A DNA stretch of 64,000 nucleotides from positions 1 to 64,000 of the forward strand of contig CANLXO010000008.1 of NCBI GenBank assembly GCA_947495055.1, read 5' to 3'. Shown piece by piece: positions 8,359 through 17,163 of the stretch. The notes beneath the pieces were generated by a model that saw only the letters and a list, made by a program, of their open reading frames with translations, did not search any database and was not told the DNA's origin. A program made the translations under genes and the position numbers. Each line of letters begins with the position of its first letter. Position 1 is the stretch's first letter. The DNA is from an uncultured Psychrobacter sp. Its GTDB lineage: Bacteria > Pseudomonadota > Gammaproteobacteria > Pseudomonadales > Moraxellaceae.

Positions 8359-9471
8359 TTAGTCTTTTACTTCAGAGCTATTATTTTCAGAGTTATTATT
8401 TTCAGAGCTAGCCTCTTTATTGTCATTGTCTTGTGATGGTTCAGAAGTTTTATCTGCATCGCTGAGCAAATTAGAGTTCTCTAAGCCGATATCTGCTACA
8501 TCGGTAGTTGCCAATAGTTTGTCTGTCTCTACCATACTGTCATCTTTTGGCGTTGTTGTCACCGCGTCATCGGCTACGGTAATAGGATTACTTTTGCTAT
8601 CGATATTAGCTATAGTGTTAGCTGTGTCTTGCTCTGTATCTTGAGAGGTCGTGATTGGCTTGGTCGCCAGTTTTTTGCTGGCTTGTTTGGTTGCTGTGCC
8701 CGCGCTCGGGTTATTAGGACGAATGCGTTTAACACCTGTTTTATTCGCGCTGATACGCGGCTTGTTCGATGCGGTGGGCGCGTCGGTATGAGTATCGATG
8801 TAAGTCTCAGGTTGCACAGCGCTCTGGTCTTCATCTTGACTGGTCTTTGCTTGTTTGCTTGCCGCCTTTTGTGAGGTGCGTAGATTGGCTTTGCTGTCCG
8901 CTTGTACTTCAACGGCGCGTAATTGTATCGCCATTCTATCGAGTACGGCATTAATTAATTTGTGCGCGTCGGTTGCGCCAAAGTGATTGTTCAGCTTCAT
9001 CGCCTCATCAAGCACCACTTTATACGGAATCTCTAAGCGGTGCTGTAACTCGTAAGCACCGATGAGCAAGATAGCGTGCTCAACAGTATCTAACTTCTCA
9101 ATCCCGCGATCTAGCTGCTCAGCGATCAGCGCGTCCAAAGCGTCTATTTGCTCCGGAATATCGCGCATCATCTCGTGATAGTAGCCGATATGTACGGTAT
9201 GCATAGCATTGGTCGCGCGCGCACGGGCAGCGATGTCATGCGGGGCATTGTCCTTCCAGCTACGCTTGTCTGTCGTATCAAAACGGCGGTCAGTGACCAG
9301 CCACTCATACAAACCTTGCATAGCAAAACGCCGCGCTTTACGCACGGCAGTATGACTGGTTTTATACGAGGATTCACTGACATCGAAATGTTGCTCATCG
9401 TCGCGGGCGGGCGTTTGAGTGATAGGATCAGTCTGTGCGTCATTCAGAGCGCGCTTGAGTTGGTCAGTCAT
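8359..9471 (-). CDS. nusB: Transcription antitermination factor NusB with long tails
   Basis: The NusB core is at about residues 44-190: [14 protein letters not shown], a central [15 protein letters not shown] helix, then [13 protein letters not shown] and the [11 protein letters not shown] helix. NusB binds boxA RNA with NusE (S10) in rRNA antitermination. NusB is normally about 140 aa. Here a 43-residue polar leader and a C-terminal tail of about 180 residues surround the core. The tail is rich in Ser, Thr, Asp, Asn and Lys, shows no domain I recognise, and ends in a codon-level repeat. I chose the ATG at 9471; an upstream ATG at 9540 is in frame, but its 23 extra residues look unlike coding sequence, and neither start has a clear Shine-Dalgarno. 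Confidence 0.85.
   Translation of the reverse strand: MTDQLKRALNDAQTDPITQTPARDDEQHFDVSESSYKTSHTAVRKARRFAMQGLYEWLVTDRRFDTTDKRSWKDNAPHDIAARARATNAMHTVHIGYYHEMMRDIPEQIDALDALIAEQLDRGIEKLDTVEHAILLIGAYELQHRLEIPYKVVLDEAMKLNNHFGATDAHKLINAVLDRMAIQLRAVEVQADSKANLRTSQKAASKQAKTSQDEDQSAVQPETYIDTHTDAPTASNKPRISANKTGVKRIRPNNPSAGTATKQASKKLATKPITTSQDTEQDTANTIANIDSKSNPITVADDAVTTTPKDDSMVETDKLLATTDVADIGLENSNLLSDADKTSEPSQDNDNKEASSENNNSENNSSEVKD
8371..8410 (-). repeat. 15-bp tandem repeat in the 3' end of nusB
   Basis: TTCAGAGCTATTATT (8371-8385) is followed by TTCAGAGTTATTATT (8386-8400) and TTCAGAGCTA (8401-8410). The repeat encodes the Asn-Asn-Ser-Glu run at the NusB C-terminus and keeps frame. Confidence 0.85.
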
Positions 9472-9667
9472 AAGAGGTGAATACCTAAATGTTAAGATGT
9501 TAAATAGTGGTCGATTCGCAATTTGCCAATCTGTCGTCATGCTGTAGCGCTAAGACTTTAAACCTTAGCACTATTTAATGGTTATTACTTACCTGAACAT
9601 ACACTTTTCTGTAGGGCTAAAGCCATAGCTGACATGCCCTATCATCAAAATGTATTAACGATTAGAT

Positions 9668-10207
9668 TTAAGCGTCATCGCTATCATCGCGAGCATCATA
9701 GTCATCTTCAACATCTAATTGCGACAATACCGCTAGCATCTCAAGTACGACCATCGCCGCATCGCTGCCTTTGTTACCCGCTTTAGTACCCGCGCGCTCA
9801 ATAGCTTGCTCAATACTGTCAGTGGTCAAAACGCCATTAGCAACAGGGATATTATAGTCAGTGGCAACGCCGCTTAAGCCTTTGGCAGATTCGCTGGCAA
9901 CAAAATCAAAATGCGGCGTGCTACCACGAATGACTGCGCCCAAAGCGATAATCGCGTCAAAACGATCTGATTCAGCGGCGCGCTGAGCGACAAGCGGTAG
10001 CTCATAAGCGCCCGGTACGCGAACGACTGTGATATTGCTGCCCAAAACGCCATGACGAAGCAGGGCATCGATTGCGCCATCCACTAACGACTCCACGATA
10101 AAAGCGTTAAAGCGACCAACGACGATACCGATACGAGCGTCTTTGTTTTGATGTAAATTGCCATCGATATGAGTGATGTTAGCGCGCTGCTGTTGTAAGT
10201 TTGACAT
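9668..10207 (-). CDS. ribH: 6,7-dimethyl-8-ribityllumazine synthase
   Basis: Penultimate riboflavin step: condenses the ribityl-aminopyrimidine with dihydroxybutanone phosphate. The lumazine-synthase fold is shown by [38 protein letters not shown] with its catalytic His, and GVLTTDS. At 179 aa it is longer than the usual 156 or so; the excess is an N-terminal polar stretch and an acidic Asp/Glu-rich tail. The longer frame reaches 10243, but AAGGA sits 8 bases before the ATG at 10207. It heads the ribH-nusB-thiL-pgpA strand run, with 196 bp to nusB. No FMN riboswitch is visible upstream. Confidence 0.95.
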   Translation of the reverse strand: MSNLQQQRANITHIDGNLHQNKDARIGIVVGRFNAFIVESLVDGAIDALLRHGVLGSNITVVRVPGAYELPLVAQRAAESDRFDAIIALGAVIRGSTPHFDFVASESAKGLSGVATDYNIPVANGVLTTDSIEQAIERAGTKAGNKGSDAAMVVLEMLAVLSQLDVEDDYDARDDSDDA

Positions 10208-10379
10208 AGAGGTATCCTTAGATTTATAACTATTAAAATGCAATTAAATAACGGGTTTTAACTATTGATTGACTATCCAATCAGTAAAAATATATAAGTG
10301 GCGCTATGATAGCATTTTTACGACTTTATTTGTGGATTAGCTGACTCTGGTAACCTTAATATAAACACCTTGTAACGCT

Positions 10380-11162
10380 CTACAAACGCATGGTTATTCC
10401 TTGTGCTGCCATATAAGCTTTGGCCTCACCAACAGTGAATTCACCAAAGTGAAAAATACTGGCTGCAAGGACAGCATCGACGCCGCCTTGCAGTATGCCT
10501 TGAGCTAAATGCTCGAGGTTACCAACGCCACCTGAGGCGATAACTGGAATGTTCACTTGATCGGTAATCTGTTTCATCAGTGCCAGATCATAGCCCTTTT
10601 TGGTGCCATCGCCATCCATTGAGGTGACGAGCAGCTCACCTGCACCCAGATCTGCCATTTTGACTGCCCAAGCGACAGCGTCAATACCCGTCGGTTTGCG
10701 CCCGCCATGGGTAAATATCTCCCAGCGCGGCATAAGTATGCCGTTGACATCGATATCGGCGACGCGCTTGGCATCAATAGCAACGACAATGCATTGATTA
10801 CCAAATTTTTGCGCTGCCTCCCCAACGAATTCTGGCGTAAACACCGCTGCTGAATTAATCGCCACTTTATCCGCGCCAGCATTGAGCAAATTGCGTATGT
10901 CGCTGATTTTGCGCACGCCGCCGCCAACGGTTAGCGGCACAAACACCGTCTCTGCCATACGCTCAACGGTATGATACGTGGTATCACGCGCGTCACTGGT
11001 CGCGGTAATGTCCAAAAAGGTAATCTCATCTGCGCCCTGTTCATTGTAGCGACGCGCCACTTCCACAGGGTCGCCTGCATCGATAATGTCGACGAATTGC
11101 ACGCCTTTGACCACGCGCCCATTGTCCACATCCAAACAGGGAATAATACGTTTTGCTAGCAT
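10380..11162 (-). CDS. hisF: Imidazole glycerol phosphate synthase cyclase subunit
   Basis: With HisH it turns PRFAR and glutamine-derived ammonia into imidazole glycerol phosphate and AICAR (histidine synthesis). The TIM barrel begins [15 protein letters not shown] with catalytic Asp11. The second catalytic Asp is in [10 protein letters not shown] at about 130, and phosphate-binding loops appear as GGGVRK and ASGGVGN. Length 260 aa, standard. It stands alone here; hisH and hisA are not adjacent. Confidence 0.97.
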   Translation of the reverse strand: MLAKRIIPCLDVDNGRVVKGVQFVDIIDAGDPVEVARRYNEQGADEITFLDITATSDARDTTYHTVERMAETVFVPLTVGGGVRKISDIRNLLNAGADKVAINSAAVFTPEFVGEAAQKFGNQCIVVAIDAKRVADIDVNGILMPRWEIFTHGGRKPTGIDAVAWAVKMADLGAGELLVTSMDGDGTKKGYDLALMKQITDQVNIPVIASGGVGNLEHLAQGILQGGVDAVLAASIFHFGEFTVGEAKAYMAAQGITMRL

Positions 11163-11392
11163 TTTATCTCACTCTTAATTACATTAAGTCAGTCAAAAAC
11201 ATCATTGAAGTATTCTAACAAAATTGGAGCGCTTATATCGTGTTTAGTCGATACTGATATCACAATCTACTTTGTACAAATCAACAGTGACCACGCCGCT
11301 TACGCATGATGAGAGCGGGCACGCTGATCAGCTCAAAACCCTTCTTATTTATACAAAGGGTAGACGTTTCACGCTTGGTCATAAATTTTCGG

Positions 11393-11398
11393 TATAAT
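11393..11398 (+). promoter_or_regulatory. Candidate -10 element upstream of thrB
   Basis: A consensus TATAAT lies 51 bp before the thrB start. No good -35 hexamer is visible at 16-18 bp spacing, so the call rests on the -10 alone. Confidence 0.35.
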
Positions 11399-11448
11399 GT
11401 CGCCTAAAATGCTCGCAACATTTACATGCCGCTATTAAAGAGAAGCTT

Positions 11449-12702
11449 ATGTCCGTCTATACCCAGCTCACCGATGATCAATTTGCCGCCTTTTGCTCAA
11501 GCTTTGGGGTAGCGTTTGCCCGCGCCATTCCCATCACGCAAGGTATCAAAAACTCGAACTGGTTTATTCAGACCACAGATGACAGCGAGGGTGAATACTC
11601 TTATGTGTTCACCTTATTTGAAGAGCGCCCGCCCGCTGATATCGAAAAAATGGCAGTGATTTTGGGTCAATTGGACGGCACTTTACCCGTCGCCGCGCCA
11701 CTACCTATTATCGAGATTGAGGCCGCGCAAGCCGCTACTGATAAAAACAACGACAAGCGCTACGTCATCCATTATGAAGACAAAGCCATCACGGTCGTGC
11801 CCTGCTTGTCGGGGGCGCATCCCAAACAAACGACTACAGCGATGTGTTACGAGATCGGCGCGGCGCTGGCGATGCTGCATGAGACTTTGCAAGAATTGCA
11901 GCCCAGCGAAGACTATGGGGTAGCGCTATATCCATGGATCGATGTACGCGATCGTGAGATACAGTTTATGCCAGGTGATGAGGCCAAATTAATGAGTGAT
12001 ATCTGGCAGTCGTATGACAAGCTATCGCTCGATAAATTACCCAAAGGCCTCTGTCATCTCGATATGTTCGCGGACAATACCTTGTGGGATTTGACCAAAG
12101 GTAAAGAGACACTCACAGGCTTACTAGATTTTACTGAAGTGAGCGTCGATCATTATGTGATGGATATTGCCATTACTATTAATGACTTTTGTACCACGTG
12201 GGGCGATGCCGAGCAGGGCGAATCGGTAGATTTTGATCGTCATAAAATGACCGCATTCTTGCAAGGCTATGAGTCCAAGCGCGCACTTGATAGCGATGAG
12301 AAACGAGCCTTGCCAGTGATGCTGGCCAAAGCGGCGGTTATCTTTTGGCTACTACGTCTTAATGTCATTCATTACAACCGTACTGAAGGACGTAGTGGCG
12401 ACAACATCATGGTCAAAAACCCTGATTTGATGAAACGCCTTGCCGCTTATCACTACTCGCACGTCGAAAAAGATCAAGATAGCGTCTTTGTCCTTGAGCA
12501 TACACGGTTTGAAGAGGATGATACGGACAAAGATATCGCTGATTTTAAACTCATTGGCGTGTTCGCCAGTGAATCTCAAGCACAGGCGGCTATTGAGCAA
12601 CTAAAGACGCAGCCAGGCTTTGAGGATTATCCCAATGGCTTCCATATTGATGAATATCCACTGGGTCAAATCAACTGGTCTTCGGGGTTTGTCGTTTATT
12701 AA
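11449..12702 (+). CDS. thrB: Homoserine kinase (APH-fold) fused to a small C-terminal domain
   Basis: Residues 1 to about 335 match the aminoglycoside-phosphotransferase-fold homoserine kinase of Pseudomonas type: ITQGIKNSNWF near 29, a Brenner-like GLCHLDMFADNTLW, and the LLDFTEVSVDHYVMDIAITINDFC metal/catalytic region. It phosphorylates homoserine for threonine synthesis. That family is normally about 315 aa. About 75 more residues (about 343-417) follow. Their VFVLEHTRF, KLIGVFASESQAQAAIEQLK, QPGFEDYPNGFHIDEY and a Trp-containing end resemble stand-alone small proteins of the DUF7336 kind, from memory of that family. Such a fusion is unusual. ATG start with AGAAG five bases upstream. Confidence 0.85.
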   Translation: MSVYTQLTDDQFAAFCSSFGVAFARAIPITQGIKNSNWFIQTTDDSEGEYSYVFTLFEERPPADIEKMAVILGQLDGTLPVAAPLPIIEIEAAQAATDKNNDKRYVIHYEDKAITVVPCLSGAHPKQTTTAMCYEIGAALAMLHETLQELQPSEDYGVALYPWIDVRDREIQFMPGDEAKLMSDIWQSYDKLSLDKLPKGLCHLDMFADNTLWDLTKGKETLTGLLDFTEVSVDHYVMDIAITINDFCTTWGDAEQGESVDFDRHKMTAFLQGYESKRALDSDEKRALPVMLAKAAVIFWLLRLNVIHYNRTEGRSGDNIMVKNPDLMKRLAAYHYSHVEKDQDSVFVLEHTRFEEDDTDKDIADFKLIGVFASESQAQAAIEQLKTQPGFEDYPNGFHIDEYPLGQINWSSGFVVY

Positions 12703-12865
12703 AATATTCAACACGCCCTAATACTAATTGAGTTCACTTGCCAATGATAAAAGCCTATACACTAAAGGTTAAGCGGTACTAATATTCATCTCAATTATGT
12801 TCATGTCATTTGCTCATTTGCATATGACCTTTTAGAGCCTGACCATTTAAAGTAAGGACACCTTT

Positions 12866-13156
12866 ATGAGCGATCAAGTCGATAATTGGCATAAGCTAGC
12901 TCGCTTTGATACCAATATGCAAGGCGAATTAAATGCCAATTTGCTACGTAACAACGGCATTACTGTCTCGTTGCAGGCACTAAGCGCGATTCCAGGGATG
13001 AACTCTGGCGTAGTGCTATGGGTACAAGATACTGATTTGGCGCAAGCTCAGCGCATCTTGGGCGACGTCAGTAGTGCAACAGATGGCGAAGCACTCTTAG
13101 ATCAAATGAGTGATGCCGAGCTAGGCATTGCACCAGATAGCCCAAAACCCTTATAA
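12866..13156 (+). CDS. DUF2007-like small protein
   Basis: A 96-aa soluble protein. The first 70 residues (WHKLARFDTNMQGELNANLL, then GVVLWVQDTDLAQAQRIL) follow the pattern of the DUF2007 putative signal-transducing family, a ferredoxin-like fold in which the first strand is followed by a helix that reads as an address for the last strand. No catalytic residues are evident. It lies 163 bp after thrB. AAGGA lies 10 bases before the ATG. Confidence 0.6.
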   Translation: MSDQVDNWHKLARFDTNMQGELNANLLRNNGITVSLQALSAIPGMNSGVVLWVQDTDLAQAQRILGDVSSATDGEALLDQMSDAELGIAPDSPKPL

Positions 13157-13230
13157 AACATAACCGAGCACAAAAACAGTCAAACACCAAGACAACTAAG
13201 CACCAAGACAATTAAGGCGGAAGCAGATAC
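13157..13230 (+). repeat. Short imperfect tandem repeat in the leader of the glutaminase gene
   Basis: CACCAAGACAACTAAG is followed at once by CACCAAGACAATTAAG (one mismatch in 16 bp), ending about 15 bases before the next ATG. It resembles the other short tandem duplications in this window. Confidence 0.6.
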
Positions 13231-14139
13231 ATGTGTCAACTTTTAGGAATGAACTGTAATACCCCAACCGATATCGGCTTTAGCTTTTCAGGCTTTCGTC
13301 GCCGCGGCGGTATGACCGACCATCATGAGGACGGTTTTGGTATTGCATTCTTTGAGCGTAGTGAGTGCACGCAAAATGGTAATGCATCCAACCTCTCAAC
13401 AGGCCTGCGCTTATTCCATGACAACCGCCCAAGCCATTTATCGCCCGTTGCCGACCTAGTCAATAACTATCCGATCAAGGCGATGAATGTCATCGCTCAT
13501 ATCCGTAAAGCCACGCAAGGTCAAAATTGCTTAGCTAACACGCATCCGTTCGTGCGTGAAGTCTGGGGCGAGCAATGGGTATTTGCGCACAACGGGCAGA
13601 TGAATAGCGAATTTGTCAAACGCTGTCAGCGCTTACAAGATAACGGCAATGCCTCGCACTGTCAGCCTGTTGGCAATACCGACTCTGAAATGGCGTTTTG
13701 TTATCTTATTAATCGCCTAAAAAGTAGCTTTAAATCGCGTCCTGATAATGAGACGTTGTTTAACTTTTTGACCACCCAATGCCGCTACCTATCGGCCAAT
13801 GGTCTGTTCAATTGCTTGATATCGAATGGCGAGTGGCAATTGGCATACGCAGGTAGTTTATTGTTTTATCTCACGCGCCAAGCGCCCTTTGGCAAGGCTG
13901 AGCTGGCTGATGATGAGATATCGATTAATTTCGGTGATGTGACCGATGCAACCGACAAGACGACGATCTTAGTCACCGTGCCATTGACCAAAAATGAGAA
14001 ATGGCAACAAATCGCGGTCAATGAATGCCTCATATTTCAAAATGGTGATGTCGTCTATAAGAACAGCCCAAGCCAACGTAAGTTCTTGACGGTTGAGGAA
14101 GGAATTGCCATTGCAAGAGCGGTTGGGGCGAGTGTTTAG
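13231..14139 (+). CDS. Class II glutamine amidotransferase (YafJ-like)
   Basis: Stand-alone class-II (Ntn) glutaminase domain, 302 aa. After Met removal, Cys2 (MCQLLGMNC) is the expected nucleophile. The RRGGMTDHHEDGFGIAFFE segment, the HIRKATQG loop that binds the glutamine, and the WVFAHNGQMN motif are those of the YafJ/EgtC-like group. Its acceptor substrate is unknown. AGGCGG precedes the ATG. It is the last host-like gene before the AT-rich ATPase-PIN pair. Confidence 0.85.
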   Translation: MCQLLGMNCNTPTDIGFSFSGFRRRGGMTDHHEDGFGIAFFERSECTQNGNASNLSTGLRLFHDNRPSHLSPVADLVNNYPIKAMNVIAHIRKATQGQNCLANTHPFVREVWGEQWVFAHNGQMNSEFVKRCQRLQDNGNASHCQPVGNTDSEMAFCYLINRLKSSFKSRPDNETLFNFLTTQCRYLSANGLFNCLISNGEWQLAYAGSLLFYLTRQAPFGKAELADDEISINFGDVTDATDKTTILVTVPLTKNEKWQQIAVNECLIFQNGDVVYKNSPSQRKFLTVEEGIAIARAVGASV

Positions 14140-14229
14140 GAGATATTTTAGTGACTTAAAATTAACTTGTACTCTTAAGCCAATTGTTCCATTATCAAAA
14201 TAATCGATAAATTGAAGTTAGAGGTCGCT

Positions 14230-15345
14230 ATGTTAGGCAACGATATTCAAATCAAGCAGCTTGTAGGCGTCGGTGATGTGCATCTTAGGTTTTTACCTGA
14301 TCAGCGTGTGTATTGTCTAATTGGTGAAAATGGTATCGGCAAGACGAAGTGTTTGGAAGCTTTGTTTACTTTATGCTTCACTACCAACGGACTCCTTTAT
14401 GCAAGTATTATGAGTGACGAACTATTTGCATTTAACAATATAATTTCTGATGAACGTACATTTAATGATATCTCCGATAAAAGCTTAAAGGGCTTTGAAA
14501 GTCATAACTCAGCTGTAGTTATGATTGGTGCTTTGAACCGTGGAACCATTGATTATGAAGAAGTAGATGTAAATAAGAACATTGGTACTCGGGATACTCG
14601 TTTAAAAAAATATATTGATGAAAGTTTTTCGACTTTGAATAATGAAAAAATGCAAAGTTTAGGAATGGGTGAACTATTAAACCAATGGATAATTCAGCGT
14701 GCGCGATCAGCTAATCCTTATCAAACCGCCGAAGATAATCGTGAAGTTGAAATTACTACACTACTAAATTTACTCAATAAAGTAGACGAACGAATTGACA
14801 GTAAGTTCCTTGAAATTTCAGGTAATAACCGAGTATTTATCAAAATTAATGACAAAAAAACAGAACTCTCAGAACTCTCTAGCGGTTTTGCTTCCATACT
14901 AAAAATCATGCAATCCATCATCGCAGGCTATAGTTACTTTACCAATGAAACCAATATCGCCCATGTCAAAGGTGTGGTGTTTATCGATGAGATCGAAAGC
15001 CATCTCCATACCAAATGGCAAGCGACTATTATTCCGACCTTAAAACGGCTGTTTCCTAATACTACCTTTTATATCACCACTCATTCCGCTATCGTTTTAA
15101 GTCAATTGCAACATGGCGAAGCCTACGAGCTATATCGTGATAAAGACGATGGCGTAGTAAAAACTGAGCTGATTGAACATCCCAATAATGCCGCGTTTGT
15201 AGACTTACTAAAAGATGCTTTTGATATTGATATCAACAAGCTCAAATTAGCACGCGATAATGCGCCACAGCAAGCGGAAGCCAAGCAAATGCTACTTAGT
15301 TTATTAGATGACAAAATTAAAGAACTGGAGGCAGGGCAATCATGA
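14230..15345 (+). CDS. AAA/ABC-type ATPase of a two-gene ATPase-PIN module
   Basis: A 371-aa P-loop ATPase of the overcoming-lysogenization/RecF-like type. Walker A is GENGIGKT (32-39), an ABC-signature-like LSSGF lies around 219-223, Walker B is VFIDEIE with Asp253-Glu254, and His285 in ITTHSAIVL fits the switch histidine. No TOPRIM or other nuclease domain is present; the nuclease is the next gene. The open frame runs up to a TTG at 14212, but AGAGG five bases before the ATG at 14230 fixes that start. The last 4 bp overlap the PIN gene (ATGA), so the two are translationally coupled. The 5' part is much more AT-rich than neighbouring genes and the 3' part is not. Partner logic suggests phage defence or a toxin-antitoxin-like role (inference). 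Confidence 0.8.
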   Translation: MLGNDIQIKQLVGVGDVHLRFLPDQRVYCLIGENGIGKTKCLEALFTLCFTTNGLLYASIMSDELFAFNNIISDERTFNDISDKSLKGFESHNSAVVMIGALNRGTIDYEEVDVNKNIGTRDTRLKKYIDESFSTLNNEKMQSLGMGELLNQWIIQRARSANPYQTAEDNREVEITTLLNLLNKVDERIDSKFLEISGNNRVFIKINDKKTELSELSSGFASILKIMQSIIAGYSYFTNETNIAHVKGVVFIDEIESHLHTKWQATIIPTLKRLFPNTTFYITTHSAIVLSQLQHGEAYELYRDKDDGVVKTELIEHPNNAAFVDLLKDAFDIDINKLKLARDNAPQQAEAKQMLLSLLDDKIKELEAGQS

Positions 15346-15806
15346 GTGAAAGAGAAATGTTACTCGATGCCAATTACTTGATTTATTTACTTGAAGGTAA
15401 GGTTGACAAAAATGATGCTAATTTATTGCAAAAATTAAAAACCTTACGTGCTGAAATATCTGCAAACAATGTTGAAGTAGTCATAACGCCCCTTATCCGT
15501 TATGAGTTTCTTAGATACTTTTTATGGAAAAAACAAGATGATGAGGTTAAAAGGTATATCAATGTAATGAACAGCTTTACTACTTTAGATATAAGTCAAG
15601 ACGTCGCGGATTTAGCTGCTGACTTATATCGACTAGATAAATTTACTGCTAGCGAAAATAATACTAATAAAAATATCGATAAACGTCAGTTTGATATATT
15701 TCATTTTGCTACGGCTAAAGTTAATAATATCGAACTGCTATCTAACGATAAGCATTTGCCGCAGTTTGAAAAGCTATATACTCTCTATGAAGCAGAACTA
15801 ATTTAG
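15342..15806 (+). CDS. PIN-domain ribonuclease partner of the ATPase
   Basis: A 154-aa protein with the PIN acidic set: Asp9 in LLDANYLIYLL, Glu55 in RYEFLRYF, Asp118 in QFDIFHFATA and Asp136 in LSNDKHL. PIN domains are Mg-dependent ribonucleases, common as VapC-type toxins. No VapB-like antitoxin gene is adjacent; instead it is translationally coupled to the ATPase upstream. Base composition is very AT-rich (17 G+C in the 60 bases at 15421-15480, by my count). It stops 2 bp before the end of the convergent ychJ gene, with no room for a terminator. The role as effector nuclease is inferred. Confidence 0.75.
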   Translation: MSEREMLLDANYLIYLLEGKVDKNDANLLQKLKTLRAEISANNVEVVITPLIRYEFLRYFLWKKQDDEVKRYINVMNSFTTLDISQDVADLAADLYRLDKFTASENNTNKNIDKRQFDIFHFATAKVNNIELLSNDKHLPQFEKLYTLYEAELI

Positions 15807-15808
15807 CT

Positions 15809-16321
15809 TCAACCCAAATAAACCCCACAACAGCGTTTAAACTTCTCCCCAGACCCGCAAAGACATGGCTGCTTTTGACTGATAGTCTTAACCGTCGGAT
15901 CTAAAAAGTACCAGCGCTCCTCTATTTTGACAAAGCTCGACAATTCATGATGCGCCGTTTGCCCATCTGGTTTAAGATAATAGGCCTTAAATTCTACCTG
16001 CGCGTGACGCCGCCCAAGCTTTGGCTCATGATCGACAATCTCAAGTCCTGACCAATTGGTCTCACGCGCCCATTTCTCAATCGACTCAATATCGAGCAAA
16101 TCTTGTTGCGCGGGGACCGTTGTCTTAACGATATATTCAGGTTTGATAAGTACAAAAGCGCTATAACGCGACCGCATCAAACGCTCAGCCGTCTCAGCTT
16201 GTATTGTCGCTGTGTCGTCATTGAGCAGACTATTATGATAGGGCTGACAGCAGTCACAGTAAGCGATTGGCGTCATCAAAAAGCTCAATGCTGGCGAGAT
16301 TCGACAGGGACATAATGGCAT
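15809..16321 (-). CDS. ychJ: YchJ-family protein with SEC-C metal-binding motif
   Basis: A 170-aa UPF0225/YchJ protein. It has a cysteine cluster at the N-terminus (CPC, then YCDCCQPYH), a central AERLMRSRYSAFVL helix, a NTF2-like WSGLEIVDHE region, and the C-terminal SEC-C zinc-binding motif CLCGSGEKFKRCC. Molecular function is not established for the family. About 14 residues are inserted between the first and second cysteine pairs compared with the usual compact CPCxSG start. Confidence 0.85.
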   Translation of the reverse strand: MPLCPCRISPALSFLMTPIAYCDCCQPYHNSLLNDDTATIQAETAERLMRSRYSAFVLIKPEYIVKTTVPAQQDLLDIESIEKWARETNWSGLEIVDHEPKLGRRHAQVEFKAYYLKPDGQTAHHELSSFVKIEERWYFLDPTVKTISQKQPCLCGSGEKFKRCCGVYLG

Positions 16322-16347
16322 AATGTACTCTCATGATTCTTTATTTT

Positions 16348-17064
16348 TTAACGCAGATAATCCTCTAACACCGCAGGCAACATACCGACTCTAAGCTGCG
16401 ACCAAGGCGCAGGATCACGCAGCTGCTGCCAAAACTCTGCAAAGGGCGGCGCAAAATATATCAGCAAAGCGACCAAACCATAGAGCAACACATACCACCA
16501 CTTATCCTTATGCGCATAAAACTTCATCGCCGTACCCGATGAGCGCTTCATCGTCATGCCCATCAAGTTGACGCTGTAGAGCTCATCTAAAGCGAGATGC
16601 ACCATCGCCCCGCCAAACAAAAACAGCCCAAAGAACCAACTAGCCGCTAACGCATTGCCAAGTACATAATAGCTCAAGCTCACTAGACCTAACCCTAGTA
16701 CTGCCATATAAGGCACCGAGTGAATGACGCCGCGGTGTACCGTCATTTTGGTAAAGATATTGAAGACAATGTAGCGCATAAATCCATAACCTGCCAGCCA
16801 TAGCGCTATGAGGGACAGTAAGCTCAGCTCGCTACGCCAATGCATCACCAGCCCAAAGGCGAATACAAAGGAAGCCATATTAAAGCCAAGCTTGATCGGT
16901 GTTGAGTTATCCGAGTCCAAATCAGGGAGCAGCCCGCCCATCGTGCCAAGCGCTACGCACATCAAAAATCCGGAATCATCAATGAGTCCAGCCTTATAGA
17001 CCGTCAGTGCTGCCAGCCCACTAATAGCAAAAGCGCCATTTAAGTGGGTATTAAAATTTGCCAT
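16348..17064 (-). CDS. YdjM-like membrane-bound metal-dependent hydrolase
   Basis: A 238-aa inner-membrane protein with several hydrophobic helices. The conserved polar residues are those of the YdjM/PF04307 family: His7 (NTHLNGA), GGLLPDLDSDNSTP at about 44-57, TVHRGVIHSVPY, and HLALDELYSVN. These probably bind a metal; the substrate is unknown. In E. coli the family member ydjM is an SOS gene; I see no LexA box here. 26 bp separate it from ychJ on the same strand. Confidence 0.8.
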   Translation of the reverse strand: MANFNTHLNGAFAISGLAALTVYKAGLIDDSGFLMCVALGTMGGLLPDLDSDNSTPIKLGFNMASFVFAFGLVMHWRSELSLLSLIALWLAGYGFMRYIVFNIFTKMTVHRGVIHSVPYMAVLGLGLVSLSYYVLGNALAASWFFGLFLFGGAMVHLALDELYSVNLMGMTMKRSSGTAMKFYAHKDKWWYVLLYGLVALLIYFAPPFAEFWQQLRDPAPWSQLRVGMLPAVLEDYLR

Positions 17065-17163
17065 ATATTCTCATTATCATTAGCGCTAAAGGGCGAGATT
17101 ACCTAACTAAAAAGCGCTTTATGATACCATAGCCAAGCCAAATGCCTGCTAGAGATACTTGTC

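Noticed and set aside
9668..10243. FMN riboswitch or ribosomal leader before ribH
   Set aside because: No conserved RFN-like stems found in the upstream 130 bp; only ordinary AT-rich sequence.
14212..14229. TTG start for the ATPase
   Set aside because: AGAGG is placed correctly for the ATG at 14230 and there is no ribosome site for the TTG.
13157..15806. CRISPR array or prophage in the accessory region
   Set aside because: No regularly spaced repeats and no phage structural or integrase genes; the short tandem repeats are contiguous rather than spaced.
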